Part shown: piece by piece, positions 25,577 through 35,530 of the stretch
How the letters are laid out: each line of letters begins with the position of its first letter
How positions within the stretch are numbered: position 1 is the stretch's first letter
DNA from: Bryobacterales bacterium
GTDB lineage: Bacteria > Acidobacteriota > Terriglobia > Bryobacterales > UBA6623
Length of the DNA: 49,495 bases
Assembly: GCA_028819215.1 (NCBI GenBank)
Contig: JAPPMG010000076.1
Location: 1 to 49,495 of the forward strand
Reading direction: 5' to 3'
Program-made: the position numbers and the translations under genes
The notes under the pieces: generated by a model
Told to the model about the DNA's origin: nothing
Databases searched by the model: none
Seen by the model: the letters and a program-made list of their open reading frames with translations, nothing else

Positions 25577-26623
25577 ATGCTCAGATCAAGTCGATGCGCA
25601 CTGGCACTGACAGTGCTGTTAGCTGTCGCGGCGGGCGCGCCGCTGCTAGCGCAACCATATCCCGACCCCTACCGCATGGTGGAGGGCTGGGCGAAGCTGC
25701 CCGAGGGACGCAATCCCGGCGCGATCGGCGGTGTCATCATTGATCCCGACGGCAAGCACCTGTGGGCCGTGATTCGCTGCGACGCAGGGCCGGACAAGTT
25801 CGGCTACGAATGCTTGGAATCGGACCTGGACGCGGTGGTGAAGTTCAGCCTCGAGACCGGCGAGGCGGTCGAGAGCTTCGGCGGCGGCATGTTCATCTGG
25901 CCGCATGGCATCGATGTGGATCCGGACGGCAATGTGTGGGTGACTGACGCGGCAAATGACAGCCGCGTGCCGCAAGGCGAGCGCGGGCACCGCGTAATCA
26001 AGTTCAGCCCGACCGGCGAAGTGCTGATGACGCTGGGAACCCCGGGCGTGCCGGGAGACAGCCCGAAGCATTTCACCTCCCCTGCTGACGTGGTGGTCGC
26101 CGACGACGGCTCGATCTTCGTGGCCGATGGCCACTACCGCGATGGCAACAACCGCATCATGAAGTTCGCCAGCGATGGCACCTTCATCAAGTCGTGGGGC
26201 AAGACCGGCTACGGTCCCGGCGAGTTCCACGTGCTGCACGCGCTCGCGATCGACCAGCGGGGGCGGCTGTTCGTGGCCGATCGTGAGAACAACCGCGTTC
26301 AGATCTTTGACCAAGAGGGCGAGCACCTAGCGAGCTGGACCCAGTTCGGACGACCCAGCGGGATCTACTTCGACGGCCATGACAACATCTATGTGGCCGA
26401 TTCCGAATCTGACGACGTCCAGAACCCCGGCTGGGAGATGGGCCTGCGGATCGGCGACGCCAAGTTGGGCTGGGTTCGCTACTTCGTGCGCTTTCCCTGG
26501 GCCGATCCGCGCAGCACGCGCGGCAGCGGAGCAGAGTTCGTGGCAGCCGATGACGAAGGCAACCTCTACGCCGGCGAGCCGTTCCGCCGCGTGTTGCAGA
26601 AATACGTTCGAGTGATGCCGTAG
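25577..26623 (+). CDS. secreted NHL-repeat beta-propeller protein
   Basis: The 348-residue protein has a signal peptide (MLRSSRCALALTVLLAVAAGAPLLA). NHL-type blades follow: GGVIIDPDGKHLWAVIRC, GIDVDPDGNVWVTDAAND, DVVVADDGSIFVADGH, ALAIDQRGRLFVADRENNRVQIFDQEGEHL and GIYFDGHDNIYVADSES. The layout recalls peptidyl-alpha-hydroxyglycine alpha-amidating lyase domains, but I cannot confirm lyase activity, so scaffold or sugar/lactone binding is also possible. The ATG is preceded by GAGGTG, a good Shine-Dalgarno, with TAAAAT (25530-25535) as a possible -10. Confidence 0.78.
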   Translation: MLRSSRCALALTVLLAVAAGAPLLAQPYPDPYRMVEGWAKLPEGRNPGAIGGVIIDPDGKHLWAVIRCDAGPDKFGYECLESDLDAVVKFSLETGEAVESFGGGMFIWPHGIDVDPDGNVWVTDAANDSRVPQGERGHRVIKFSPTGEVLMTLGTPGVPGDSPKHFTSPADVVVADDGSIFVADGHYRDGNNRIMKFASDGTFIKSWGKTGYGPGEFHVLHALAIDQRGRLFVADRENNRVQIFDQEGEHLASWTQFGRPSGIYFDGHDNIYVADSESDDVQNPGWEMGLRIGDAKLGWVRYFVRFPWADPRSTRGSGAEFVAADDEGNLYAGEPFRRVLQKYVRVMP

Positions 26624-26780
26624 CGGGCCAGCCCCGGCGCCGCTTGCGGCCGGCGGCAATCCAGCCCGCTCTTCGACGTTCCTGCCGCACTGGCGGCCGC
26701 GGAAAGGCGGCTGCGGCGACAGGCTATAGTAACGGTCGGGTCAGGGATCGCCTCTAGCCAGCCGACGCCGAAGTCGGACT

Positions 26781-29126
26781 ATGTCCTCTGTGTCGCGCCC
26801 TAGCGCGCGAAAGAATCCAGATCGGAACCGCAACGTGCAGACGGCCCGCCTCCCCTTGAGCTACCCAGCAGGTCTGTTGCGGATCACGATCTGCGTGTGC
26901 CATCTGCTTGCCGCGGGACTCTGGTGTGCGGCCTTCTCCCAGCAGCTGCCAACGCCGCCGTCTTCGCGCTCGGCCGTGGTGACCGAGATCACTTCCTCGA
27001 TCGTCATCGACGGAACCCTCGACGAGGCGCCGTGGCGACGCTCGCCGAAGATCGGCGAGCTGGTCCAGAGAATTCCGCGAGCCGGCGCGAAGCCGACCGA
27101 GCGGACCGAGGTCACGCTGCTCTACGACAAGAACAACCTCTATATCGGCGTGATGTGCTACGACTCCGAGCCGCAGCGCGTGCTGGCTTCGCAGATGGCA
27201 CGCGACGCCAGCCTGAACCCTGACGACCGCCTGAGCATCATCCTTGACACCTTTCGCGACCAGAGCAATGCGTTCCACTTCTCCACGAATCCCAACGGGG
27301 CGCTAGTGGATGGCCTGGTCTTCGCGAACGGCGAGACCAACGAAGACTGGGACGCGATCTGGATCGTGAAGACCAAGCGCTCCTCAGAGGGCTGGAGCGC
27401 CGAGTTCGCGATCCCCTTCAAGAGCCTGAGCTTTCCTGCCGGCCAGAGCGTGTGGGGCTTCAACATCAGCCGCATCATCCAGCGGAAGCTAGAAGAAGTG
27501 CGCTGGACCGGGGCGCGCTTCCAAACGCAGTTCTTCCAGGTCTCGGAGGCGGGCGAGATCACGAACCTGGAAAACATTGAGCAGGGCATCGGCCTCGACG
27601 TCCGCCCGTTCATCGCGCAACGCTGGTTCCATTCCGGCGTCACGGGCAACGATGTCGTCCGCGGCAAGCCGGGGCTGGACCTTTTCTACAACCTGACGCC
27701 GAGCCTGCGCCTGTCTACCACGGTCAACACCGACTTCGGCGAGACCGAAGTCGACGATCGCCAGATCAACCTGACCCGCTTTTCGATCTTCTTCCCCGAG
27801 AAAAGGTCCTTCTTCCTGCAAGACGCCGGCGTGTTCAATTTCGCCACGACCGGCATCGATCAGCCCGGGGGCATTCCCAGCCCCGGGGCCGAGATCTTCC
27901 CCTTCTTTAGCCGCCGCGTCGGGTTGCTGCGCGGGCAGGAGGTGCCCATCGACTACGGTCTCAAGCTTACCGGCAGGGCCGGACGCACCGAGATCGGCGT
28001 CTTGAACGTGCGCACGCGCGAGATACCGGGCGTCTTCGACAGCAACATGTTCGTCGGGCGCGTGCGGCAGAACTTCCTCGAGCAGTCGTACGTCGGCGCG
28101 ATCTTCACCGGCGGGGACCCTGCCAGACCGGCCTCCAGAGACGATCCCTTCGCCCCGGCGAGCACGTCGATGAGCAGCACGGCCGGCATGGACATTCGCC
28201 TTGCCACGTCGAATTTCTTGGGGACCAACCGCAACATGCTTGTCAACGCCTGGGGCCTGAAGACCAACAAGGAGGGCGTCGAGGAAAATAACGCATCCTT
28301 CGGATTCGGCGCTCACTACAACAACGACAGATTCCAAGGACAGTTCCAATGGCGGGAGATCCAGGAGAACTTCGATCCCGAACTGGGATTCGTGCAGCGT
28401 TCGAACGTGAGGATGATGCGGCTAGGGGCCAGCTACAACCCGCGACCCAATCCAGCGTCGGGCATTCAGCAGATCTTCCATGACGTCTTCTACACACGCT
28501 TCACGCGGCTTGACAACGGCCTCGTCGAGACTTGGAAGCTCTATTTCACGCTCGTTGACTGGCACTTCATGTCCGGGGACTCGTTGCACAGCTTGTTCGA
28601 CCTCAATCCCACCTACGAACGCTTGTTCGAGCCGTTTGAGATATCCCCGGGCGTAGTGCTCCCGCCTGGCGAGTATCGGTTCACGCCGATGCGCATCTTC
28701 TTCACATCGGCCCAGAAGCGCAAGCTGCAGGGAAGTATCGGGCTCACGTTCGGAAACTTCTGGTCCGGGACGGCCAAGACCGTACAGACGGGGCTGCGCT
28801 ACCAGATGCCGCCGAAGTTCGTGATCAGTCTCAATTCCAACCAGACGTTCGCACAGCTGCCAGAAGGGAACTTTGTCGCCCGGATCTTCAGCACGCAGAT
28901 CAACTACGCCGTCTCGCCCTTCCTGTCGTTCGCCAACCTGATCCAATTCGACAATCGGTCGGGCAACCTCGGACTCCAGAGCCGCGTGCGCTGGACGCTG
29001 GAGCCAGGCAACGACCTGTTCTTCATCTTCGGCCAGGGCTGGATCCAAGAACTGGGGGGCTTCTACGATTTCCGCCAGCAGGACTCGCGGCTGGCAACCA
29101 AGCTGCAGTACACGTTCCGGTTCTGA
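26781..29126 (+). CDS. outer-membrane DUF5916 protein with N-terminal carbohydrate-binding family 9-like domain
   Basis: The 781-residue protein has an export segment (about residues 30-53, LLRITICVCHLLAAGLWCAAF). A CBM9-like sandwich (VIDGTLDEAPWRRSPKI; TEVTLLYDKNNLYIGVMCYDSEP; WSAEFAIPFKSLSF) runs to about 230. A DUF5916 barrel with many beta strands follows and ends in LATKLQYTFRF, the terminal aromatic expected of an outer-membrane barrel. In this group the barrel probably moves or binds a glycan at the surface. The first residues (about 1-29) are odd for a signal peptide, so the true start may be further downstream. TATAGT (26725-26730) is a possible -10. Confidence 0.75.
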   Translation: MSSVSRPSARKNPDRNRNVQTARLPLSYPAGLLRITICVCHLLAAGLWCAAFSQQLPTPPSSRSAVVTEITSSIVIDGTLDEAPWRRSPKIGELVQRIPRAGAKPTERTEVTLLYDKNNLYIGVMCYDSEPQRVLASQMARDASLNPDDRLSIILDTFRDQSNAFHFSTNPNGALVDGLVFANGETNEDWDAIWIVKTKRSSEGWSAEFAIPFKSLSFPAGQSVWGFNISRIIQRKLEEVRWTGARFQTQFFQVSEAGEITNLENIEQGIGLDVRPFIAQRWFHSGVTGNDVVRGKPGLDLFYNLTPSLRLSTTVNTDFGETEVDDRQINLTRFSIFFPEKRSFFLQDAGVFNFATTGIDQPGGIPSPGAEIFPFFSRRVGLLRGQEVPIDYGLKLTGRAGRTEIGVLNVRTREIPGVFDSNMFVGRVRQNFLEQSYVGAIFTGGDPARPASRDDPFAPASTSMSSTAGMDIRLATSNFLGTNRNMLVNAWGLKTNKEGVEENNASFGFGAHYNNDRFQGQFQWREIQENFDPELGFVQRSNVRMMRLGASYNPRPNPASGIQQIFHDVFYTRFTRLDNGLVETWKLYFTLVDWHFMSGDSLHSLFDLNPTYERLFEPFEISPGVVLPPGEYRFTPMRIFFTSAQKRKLQGSIGLTFGNFWSGTAKTVQTGLRYQMPPKFVISLNSNQTFAQLPEGNFVARIFSTQINYAVSPFLSFANLIQFDNRSGNLGLQSRVRWTLEPGNDLFFIFGQGWIQELGGFYDFRQQDSRLATKLQYTFRF

Positions 29127-29322
29127 TCGGACATCGGTCGATCGCACGCACGAGGCAGCAGTCCGGCAAGCGTGCCATTTAACGCACCGCCTCCCGCATG
29201 GCCTCCATCGCAGTTGCCGGACGGGTCTGTTCGGGCATGCTGAGGCGCTCCGATCCGACCGATCGCGTTCACTGCCGCGCGATTGCGAACGGGATGGGAA
29301 TCGGCCACATTAGATAGCAACC

Positions 29323-30705
29323 GTGACTGAATCGACATATCTAGACAGGCGTTCACTGCTACAGACCGCGGGACTGGCAAGCGTGAGCTTGCTCGGCTGC
29401 CGGCAGGGATCCGCTCCGGACCGTCCCAACGTGCTGCTGGTCATGACCGACCAGCAAACCGACGAGGCGATGAGTTGTGCGGGCAACCCACATATCAGCA
29501 CGCCCGCGATGGATCGAATTGCCACACGGGGAGTCCGGTTCACGCGGAGCTACGTCACCCAGCCTCTGTGTTTGCCGTGCCGCTCCAGCATCCAGACGGG
29601 GCGCTATCCGCACGAGATCGGCACACCCACGAACGGTGTCGAGCTCAACGGCGAGTATCCGATGCTCGGGAAACTGATGCAGGCCGGCGGCTACGATACT
29701 GCCTATTTCGGCAAGTGGCACGTCGGGGCCTCCTTCGAAGCAGCAGGCTACTCCTCGGCCGCGGAAGAGACCCGCAGCGATAGCGCCGCTGCCGACAAGG
29801 CGATCGAATACTTGCAAACTTCACGCGACAGGCCGTTTTTCCTGACGGTATCCGTGCGCAACCCTCACGACGTGTGCCAGCTCGCAAGGCGACAGGATCT
29901 GCCGCAAGGCCCGATCCCGCCGTTGCCAGACGAAGCAGCCGAGCTTCCTCCGCTGCCCGCGAACTTCGGCATTCCCGAAGACGAGCCGGCCGCCATTCGA
30001 TTGAGCCAGGACAGGAACAGGGACTTCCACTACCCCACGGGCGATTGGACCGACTTGGAATGGCGACAGTACCTTTGGGGCTACTACCGGCTGGTCGAGA
30101 AGGCAGACCGGGAAATCGGCAGAGTGCTCGACGCTCTCCACGCTTCCGGCCACGAAGACAACACGATCATCATCTTCACCAGCGACCATGGGGAGGGCGT
30201 CGCCAGTCACCACTGGAACCAAAAGCAGGTCCTCTACGAACAGGCCGTGCGGGTGCCGCTGCTCATCGCCGATCCGCAAGGGAGCAATCCAGGAAGCACG
30301 TCGGATGCGCTGGTTTCGACGGGCATCGACCTGATGCCGACCATACTGGATGCCGCCGGGCTCCCTGCTGCTCCGGGACCGGTCCACGGCCGATCCCTGC
30401 AACCGCTCGCTCGGGGAACGGCGCTCACTTGGGATCGGCCTTACGTGATCGCCGAAACGACCTTCGCGCGCGGGCGAAATGGCGGCGTGACGGGCCGCAT
30501 GGTGAGAACGGAGCGCTACAAGTATGTGGTATACGACACGGGTAGCAGCCGCGAGCAGTTGTTCGATCTGGAGACCGATCCGGATGAGATCAACAACCTA
30601 GTCTCGGCACCGGAATATCAGGCCGAGTCGAACCGACACCGCAAGCTGTTGCTTGAATGGGCCGGCAGTACGGACGATGAGTTCCCGCTGGTGCAGCCTG
30701 CGTGA
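29323..30705 (+). CDS. sulfatase, arylsulfatase/choline-sulfatase type (CxPCR)
   Basis: The 460-residue protein starts at GTG and has a Tat/lipoprotein-like export segment (DRRSLLQTAGLASVSLLGC, lipobox Cys26). The sulfatase fold follows: NVLLVMTDQQTDE (metal-binding aspartates) and the active-site signature C83-L-P-C-R87 (formylglycine site at Cys83). Then come TAYFGKWHVG (metal-near His), IIIFTSDHGEG (D-H metal pair) and YVIAETTF. The motif CxPCR needs a formylglycine-generating enzyme elsewhere in the genome. The substrate could be a sulfated sugar or a sulfate ester of a small molecule. The next sulfatase, at 47900, has CGPAR instead. Confidence 0.85.
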   Translation: MTESTYLDRRSLLQTAGLASVSLLGCRQGSAPDRPNVLLVMTDQQTDEAMSCAGNPHISTPAMDRIATRGVRFTRSYVTQPLCLPCRSSIQTGRYPHEIGTPTNGVELNGEYPMLGKLMQAGGYDTAYFGKWHVGASFEAAGYSSAAEETRSDSAAADKAIEYLQTSRDRPFFLTVSVRNPHDVCQLARRQDLPQGPIPPLPDEAAELPPLPANFGIPEDEPAAIRLSQDRNRDFHYPTGDWTDLEWRQYLWGYYRLVEKADREIGRVLDALHASGHEDNTIIIFTSDHGEGVASHHWNQKQVLYEQAVRVPLLIADPQGSNPGSTSDALVSTGIDLMPTILDAAGLPAAPGPVHGRSLQPLARGTALTWDRPYVIAETTFARGRNGGVTGRMVRTERYKYVVYDTGSSREQLFDLETDPDEINNLVSAPEYQAESNRHRKLLLEWAGSTDDEFPLVQPA

Positions 30706-30891
30706 ACTGACGCCAAGTCGGGCCGAGTGCGGTTGTCAGCGTCGGTGAGGCCCTCAAGGGCTCCAAGCTCGGGGAGTCTTGGAACTAACGAGCAGCCAAC
30801 TACCGCGTCATCGCTCGCATTACTGTGGCTTGAAGCAGCCTCGTTGATCTTCATGGGCGGGTCCAGACAGCATCTGGGGCCGTCGCCCGGC

Positions 30892-30900
30892 TGGTAGAAT
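30892..30900 (+). promoter_or_regulatory. extended -10 of the exonuclease III-like gene
   Basis: TGG-TAGAAT is an extended -10 (TGn then TANNNT) that ends 7 bases before the ATG at 30908. There is no Shine-Dalgarno, so a leaderless mRNA is predicted. Confidence 0.5.
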
Positions 30901-30907
30901 CCCGGCC

Positions 30908-31714
30908 ATGCGCGTCGCGACGTGGTGTATCGGTGGCATCAACTCCAAGCTCCGCTATCTCCGCCACTGGCTGGACGAAAGGAAGCCGGATGTCGTGGCT
31001 CTCCAGAAGACCTTCGCGGCCACAGATCACTTCCCCAAGGAAGCGCTGCGGCAAGCTGGCTACGAATCCGTCGTCCACGCCCGCGACGGAGAGTTCCAGA
31101 ACGGCTGGGGAGTCGCGGTACTGGTTCGAGAGACACTTCCCAAGCCGAAGATCTTGCAGATCGGCCTGCCCGGCCAGTCAGACCCAGGGGCACGGTTCGT
31201 CACGCTGGCCGTGGGCGATCTAGAATTCTCGTCGGTCTATGCGGTATACGGGAATCCGGCTGTGAACAGATTCGAGGGAGCCCTGAAACGCAAGATTGCG
31301 TGGATGAAGCAATTGCACGAACATGTTGGCAAGCGAACCAACCTCCCTAGGAGATGCGTCCTGGCGGGTGACTTCAACGTCGTTTCGGAGGGGCCTGCCC
31401 TTCCAAAGACGTTGAACTATACGTCAAGAGAACGAGATGCGCTTGGTGACGTGCTACGCCTAGGCCTATGGGACTTGTACGACTTGCACCGCCGCCGCAA
31501 TCCTGACGTCGGGACGGGCTTCAACTACGGATTCAACACTCGCCAGCCCGCGACTTCGAGATTGCACCGCATCCTTGGAACGGAAGTCGTCAAGGATCAG
31601 CTCCGCGACGCCTGGGTTGACTTGGAGTACCGGAAAGCAGTCAAGGGGCTTCCCGGCTGTGCGTGGCCCCAATCAGCTCCCGTGATCGTGGATCTCTCCT
31701 CCGAATCGATCTGA
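30908..31714 (+). CDS. exonuclease III-family (EEP fold) protein lacking most catalytic residues
   Basis: The 268-residue protein clearly keeps the EEP fold order of ExoIII: TWCIGGINS near the start, VVALQKTF, GWGVAVLVRET, VYAVYGNP, AGDFNVVS (Asp155, Asn157) and a C-terminal SAPVIVDL. In ExoIII the metal and catalytic residues are Asn7, Glu34, Tyr109, Asp151, Asn153, Asp229, Asp258 and His259. Here the Asn7 region is C-I-G-G, Glu34 is Lys34, the Asp229 region reads SRLHRIL, and SDH is P-Q-S (254-256). Only the GDFN pair and a tyrosine remain. It is probably a non-catalytic relative, possibly DNA- or RNA-binding. Leaderless promoter TAGAAT supports the start. Confidence 0.8.
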   Translation: MRVATWCIGGINSKLRYLRHWLDERKPDVVALQKTFAATDHFPKEALRQAGYESVVHARDGEFQNGWGVAVLVRETLPKPKILQIGLPGQSDPGARFVTLAVGDLEFSSVYAVYGNPAVNRFEGALKRKIAWMKQLHEHVGKRTNLPRRCVLAGDFNVVSEGPALPKTLNYTSRERDALGDVLRLGLWDLYDLHRRRNPDVGTGFNYGFNTRQPATSRLHRILGTEVVKDQLRDAWVDLEYRKAVKGLPGCAWPQSAPVIVDLSSESI

Positions 31715-31807
31715 CGCGCCGTTTTCACCCCACATCGCGTTGCGCTACAATCTCTCAGCGCGTCCGCCGCGGCACCCTCCGCATCGGACGCAAGGGAGGC
31801 ATTGAGG

Positions 31808-32287
31808 GTGACGATACCAGTCAGTATCACGGTTAACGGCCGACGCTACGACAGAGAAGTCGAGCCCCGGCTGTTGCTAGTCCACTTCATTCGCGACGTG
31901 CTCGGGCTGACCGGCACCAAGGTCGGCTGCGACACGAGCCAGTGCGGTTCATGCACGGTCTTGCTGGACGGCGTCTCGGCCAAAGCCTGCACCTGTCTGG
32001 CGGTGCAGGCCGACGGTGCCTCGGTCACCACGATCGAGGGCTTGGCCAGCGACTCGGAGCTGCATCCGCTGCAAGAGTCCTTCTGGAACAAGCACGGCCT
32101 GCAGTGCGGCTACTGCACTCCCGGAATGATCATGGCCTCGCACGAATTGCTGCGCTGCAATGCGGATCCCTCCGCCGAGGAAATCCGCCACGGCCTCGAG
32201 GGCAACATGTGCCGCTGCACCGGCTACCAGAACATCGTCCGTTCCGTTCGAGAGGCAGCGGAAACGATGCAGGGGGGGACGTCATGA
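31808..32287 (+). CDS. coxS: aerobic CO dehydrogenase-type small subunit, 2Fe-2S protein
   Basis: The 159-residue subunit holds two iron-sulfur clusters of the xanthine oxidase family: C41-x4-C46-x2-C49 and C61 for the plant-type cluster, then C100-x2-C103 and C135-x-C137 for the helical cluster. It passes electrons from the molybdenum subunit to FAD. The GTG at 31808 is preferred because GGGAGG lies about 9 bases upstream; a TTG at 31802 is too close to it. TACAAT (31746-31751) is a probable -10. Its TGA overlaps the ATG of coxL by four bases. It opens a six-gene operon in the order S-L-M-D-E-G. Confidence 0.9.
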   Translation: MTIPVSITVNGRRYDREVEPRLLLVHFIRDVLGLTGTKVGCDTSQCGSCTVLLDGVSAKACTCLAVQADGASVTTIEGLASDSELHPLQESFWNKHGLQCGYCTPGMIMASHELLRCNADPSAEEIRHGLEGNMCRCTGYQNIVRSVREAAETMQGGTS

Positions 32288-34641
32288 GCGCAACGACTTT
32301 CGGCTCGGGCATTCGGCGTCGAGAGGACCCGCGGCTGATTACCGGCAACGCCAGCTACACCGACGACATCACCCTGCCTGGCATGCTGCACGCAGCGCTG
32401 CTACGCAGTCCTTACGCGCATGCCCGCATCAATAGCATTGACACGGCACAGGCCAGCGAAGCACCAGGTGTGGTTGCCGTATACACTGGCGCGGACACCG
32501 ATGGAGAAATCGCCCCGGCACCGTGCGCCTGGCTGCTCCCGGATTCCGATCTGAAGATCGCCGACTATCACTGCGTAGCCAAGGACACAGTCCGCTACGT
32601 TGGCGACATCGTCGCGGTCGTCGTCGCCGAGACCCGCTACGAGGCATACGATGCGTTGGATCTGATCGACGTCGACTATGAACCGCTGGATGCGGTGGTT
32701 GAGCCCAAGAAGTCGGCGGCGGACGGCGCCCCGCAACTCCACGGGGAAATCGACGGCAACCAAGCCTTCCACTGGACTGTCACCGGGGGCGGCGACATCG
32801 AGGAGGCATTCTCTGAAGCCGAAGTCGTGGTCAAAGAGACGATCGTCCAGCAACGCTTGATCCCGAACGCGATGGAGCCGCGCGCCACTCTGGCCAGCTA
32901 CACCCCGGCCACGGGCGAACTGACCGTATGGAACACGACTCAGAATCCCCACATCGTGCGGTTCCTGTGCTCGCTTGTCATAGGGGTCCCCGAGGATCGG
33001 CTGCGCGTGATCGCGCCGGAGGTCGGGGGCGGGTTCGGCAGCAAGATCGCAGTCTATCCTGCCGACTTCATCACGATCTTCTGCTCCAAGAAGCTGGGCG
33101 TCCCGGTGAAATGGGTGGAGTCCCGCAGCGAGAACTACCAAGCCACCACGCACGGTCGTGACCATGTCCAAGAGATTGAACTCGCCGCTACGGCTGACGG
33201 CAAGATCACCGGCCTCCGCGCCACGGTCTGGGCCGGCATGGGCGCATACCTGTCCACGGCGGCGCCAGGCATACCCACAATCCTGCATGGGCTGATGCTG
33301 TCGGGCGTGTACGACATCCCGGCGATTCACGAGGACGTCTACGGCCTGTACACCAACACGACGCCAGTAGAGGCCTATCGCGGAGCGGGCCGGCCGGAGG
33401 CGACCTTCATGGTCGAGCGGCTCGTGGATCTGCTGGCCGCCAAACTGGGCTTGGACCCGGCGGAAGTCCGCCGGCGGAACTTCATCCCGAAGTTCGACAA
33501 CGGCCACGACGTAGTGACCGGCCTGACCTACGACAGCGGCAACTACGACGGCGCGCTGAGCAAGCTGCTCGGGGAGTCCAACTACGAGCAGCTGCGCGCC
33601 GAGCAGGCAGAGGCCCGCAAGCACGGGCGCTATATCGGCCTGGGCCTGTCGACGTACGTCGAAATCTGCGGTCTGGGACCCTCGCAAGTGGCCGGCGCGA
33701 TCGGCTTCCAGGGCGGCCTGTGGGAGAGCGCCATCGTGCGCTTCCACCCGAGCGGCAAGGTCCACGTCATGATCGGAACATCGCCGCACGGCCAAGGGGA
33801 GGAGACGACCTTCGCCCAGATCATCGCGGGCGAACTTGGCGTCTCGCCAGACGACGTGAAGGTGATCCACGGAGACACGGACAACACGCCCATGGGCTGG
33901 GGCACCTACGGCAGCCGGACCACGGCGGTCGGCGGGGCGGCACTCGCGCTGGCGGCGCGCAAGATCCGCGACAAGGCCAAGGTCATCGCCGCACACCTGC
34001 TGGAAGCGGCGGTGGAGGACATGGACTACGACGACGGCAAGTTCTTCGTCAAGGGCTCGCCTGACTCCAGCAAGACGATCCAGGACATCGCGCTGATGGC
34101 CAACGTGGCTTGGAACATGCCCGAGGGCGTGGAAGCCGGGCTCGAGGCCACCACGTTCTACGACCCCCCGAACTTCGTCTTTCCGTACGGAGCGCACCTA
34201 GCGGTGGTCGAGGTCGACGCGGATAGCGGCAACGTGGAGTTGAAGCGTTACGTGGCGGTCGACGACTGCGGCCCGCAGATCAATCCCGTGATCGTCGAGG
34301 GGCAGGTCCACGGCGGCATTGTCCAAGGCATCGGACAGGCCCTGTGGGAGGAGGGCGTCTACGACGACGACGGCCAGCTGCTCACCGGCACGATGCTCGA
34401 CTACGCCCTGCCGCGCGCGGACCGGCTGCCGGATATCGAGGTCCACTCGACTGTCACGCCTTCGCCGCACCACCCGCTGGGGGTCAAGGGTATCGGCGAG
34501 GCCGGCACCATCGCGTCTACCGCGGCCGTCTACAACGCCGTCATCGACGCCTTGGCGCCGCTCGGCGTCGAGGCTGTCAACATGCCGCTGACGCCCGAAC
34601 GCGTATGGCGCTCGATCCAAGCGGCACAGGGGAGGAACTGA
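32284..34641 (+). CDS. coxL: aerobic CO dehydrogenase-type large subunit, form II (molybdopterin)
   Basis: The 785-residue molybdenum subunit has the active-site loop AYRGAGR at residues 364-370, the form II signature (form I has AYXCSFR), and the catalytic Glu739 in [10 protein letters not shown]. Other motifs are [18 protein letters not shown] (N-terminus), [14 protein letters not shown], and [18 protein letters not shown]. Form I enzymes oxidise CO. Form II (BMS-type) enzymes are proven only in some cases and may act on other substrates. The start is the ATG overlapping the coxS stop; a longer in-frame start at 31942 lies inside coxS and is rejected. Confidence 0.9.
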   Translation: MSATTFGSGIRRREDPRLITGNASYTDDITLPGMLHAALLRSPYAHARINSIDTAQASEAPGVVAVYTGADTDGEIAPAPCAWLLPDSDLKIADYHCVAKDTVRYVGDIVAVVVAETRYEAYDALDLIDVDYEPLDAVVEPKKSAADGAPQLHGEIDGNQAFHWTVTGGGDIEEAFSEAEVVVKETIVQQRLIPNAMEPRATLASYTPATGELTVWNTTQNPHIVRFLCSLVIGVPEDRLRVIAPEVGGGFGSKIAVYPADFITIFCSKKLGVPVKWVESRSENYQATTHGRDHVQEIELAATADGKITGLRATVWAGMGAYLSTAAPGIPTILHGLMLSGVYDIPAIHEDVYGLYTNTTPVEAYRGAGRPEATFMVERLVDLLAAKLGLDPAEVRRRNFIPKFDNGHDVVTGLTYDSGNYDGALSKLLGESNYEQLRAEQAEARKHGRYIGLGLSTYVEICGLGPSQVAGAIGFQGGLWESAIVRFHPSGKVHVMIGTSPHGQGEETTFAQIIAGELGVSPDDVKVIHGDTDNTPMGWGTYGSRTTAVGGAALALAARKIRDKAKVIAAHLLEAAVEDMDYDDGKFFVKGSPDSSKTIQDIALMANVAWNMPEGVEAGLEATTFYDPPNFVFPYGAHLAVVEVDADSGNVELKRYVAVDDCGPQINPVIVEGQVHGGIVQGIGQALWEEGVYDDDGQLLTGTMLDYALPRADRLPDIEVHSTVTPSPHHPLGVKGIGEAGTIASTAAVYNAVIDALAPLGVEAVNMPLTPERVWRSIQAAQGRN

Positions 34642-34644
34642 ACC

Positions 34645-35514
34645 ATGTTTGCACCACAGTTCGACTACTACCGGGCGAGTTCAGTTGCCGAAGCTGCAGC
34701 CTTGCTGGAGCAGCATCCCGACGCGAAGGTGCTGGCGGGGGGCCATAGCCTGATCCCTGTGCTGAAGCTGCGCTTGGCCGCTCCGTCGGCGCTGATCGAC
34801 ATCGGCCGAATCGACGGGATGCGCGGCATCCGCGAGGAGGCCGGCCAAATCGTGATCGGCGCCCTCACGACCCATGCGGAACTGGCGGCGTCGGTGACGC
34901 TCCAATCCGGCGCGACCGCGCTCTCAGAAGCGGCCGGCATGATCGGCGATCCAGCCGTCCGCAACCGCGGGACCATCGGCGGCAACGTGGCACACGCTGA
35001 TCCGGCATCGGATCTGCCAGCCGTCCTGCGCTGCCTGGGGGCGGAGTTTGCCATCGCGGGCTCCTCCGGGACGCGAACCGTCGACGCCGCAGACTTCTTC
35101 GAGGGACTGATGACGACCGCCGTGGAGGAACACGAGATTCTGACGGCGATCAGCATACCCTCCGGCAGTGGCGGGCAGGGCTCGGCATACGCCAAGTTCT
35201 CGCACCCGGCATCGCGCTATGCGGTCATCGGAGCGGCCGCCTCTGTGACGGTCGCGGACGGCGTCTGCAGCGCCGCGAGCGTGGCACTGGGCGGCCTGGT
35301 GCCCGCCCCGGTTCGGGCGGCAGCTGTCGAAGATGCCCTGGTGGGCAAGGCTCTCAGTGCTGACGCGATCGCTGACGCCGCGCGCTGTGTGGGCGATTCG
35401 CTGGCCGATGACGAAGTGCTCGGGGATGTGTACGCCTCAGCCGAATACCGCAGCGCCGTGGCCCACGTGTGGGTGAACCGGGCGCTGACAGCCGCCGCCG
35501 CGCGCTGCGGCTGA
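34645..35514 (+). CDS. coxM: aerobic CO dehydrogenase-type medium subunit, FAD-binding
   Basis: The 289-residue flavoprotein has the FAD-binding segment AKVLAGGHSLIPVLKLR (around residues 28-45) and PAVRNRGTIGGNVAHADPASDLPAVL, both hallmarks of CoxM/XdhB. It ends with the CODH C-terminal flavoprotein domain (VAHVWVNRALTAAAARC). It takes electrons from the 2Fe-2S subunit to a quinone. GGAGG lies about 9 bases before the ATG, 3 bases after the coxL stop. Order S-L-M is the usual form II order. Confidence 0.9.
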   Translation: MFAPQFDYYRASSVAEAAALLEQHPDAKVLAGGHSLIPVLKLRLAAPSALIDIGRIDGMRGIREEAGQIVIGALTTHAELAASVTLQSGATALSEAAGMIGDPAVRNRGTIGGNVAHADPASDLPAVLRCLGAEFAIAGSSGTRTVDAADFFEGLMTTAVEEHEILTAISIPSGSGGQGSAYAKFSHPASRYAVIGAAASVTVADGVCSAASVALGGLVPAPVRAAAVEDALVGKALSADAIADAARCVGDSLADDEVLGDVYASAEYRSAVAHVWVNRALTAAAARCG

Positions 35515-35530
35515 CAAACGACCCGCAGGC

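Noticed and set aside
31942..32283. Long in-frame extension of coxL inside coxS
   Set aside because: It lies in another frame of the coxS gene. The ATG overlapping the coxS stop gives the normal CoxL N-terminus.
32401..34197. 598-residue minus-strand ORF opposite coxL
   Set aside because: Same reason: antisense of a real gene, no recognisable domain.
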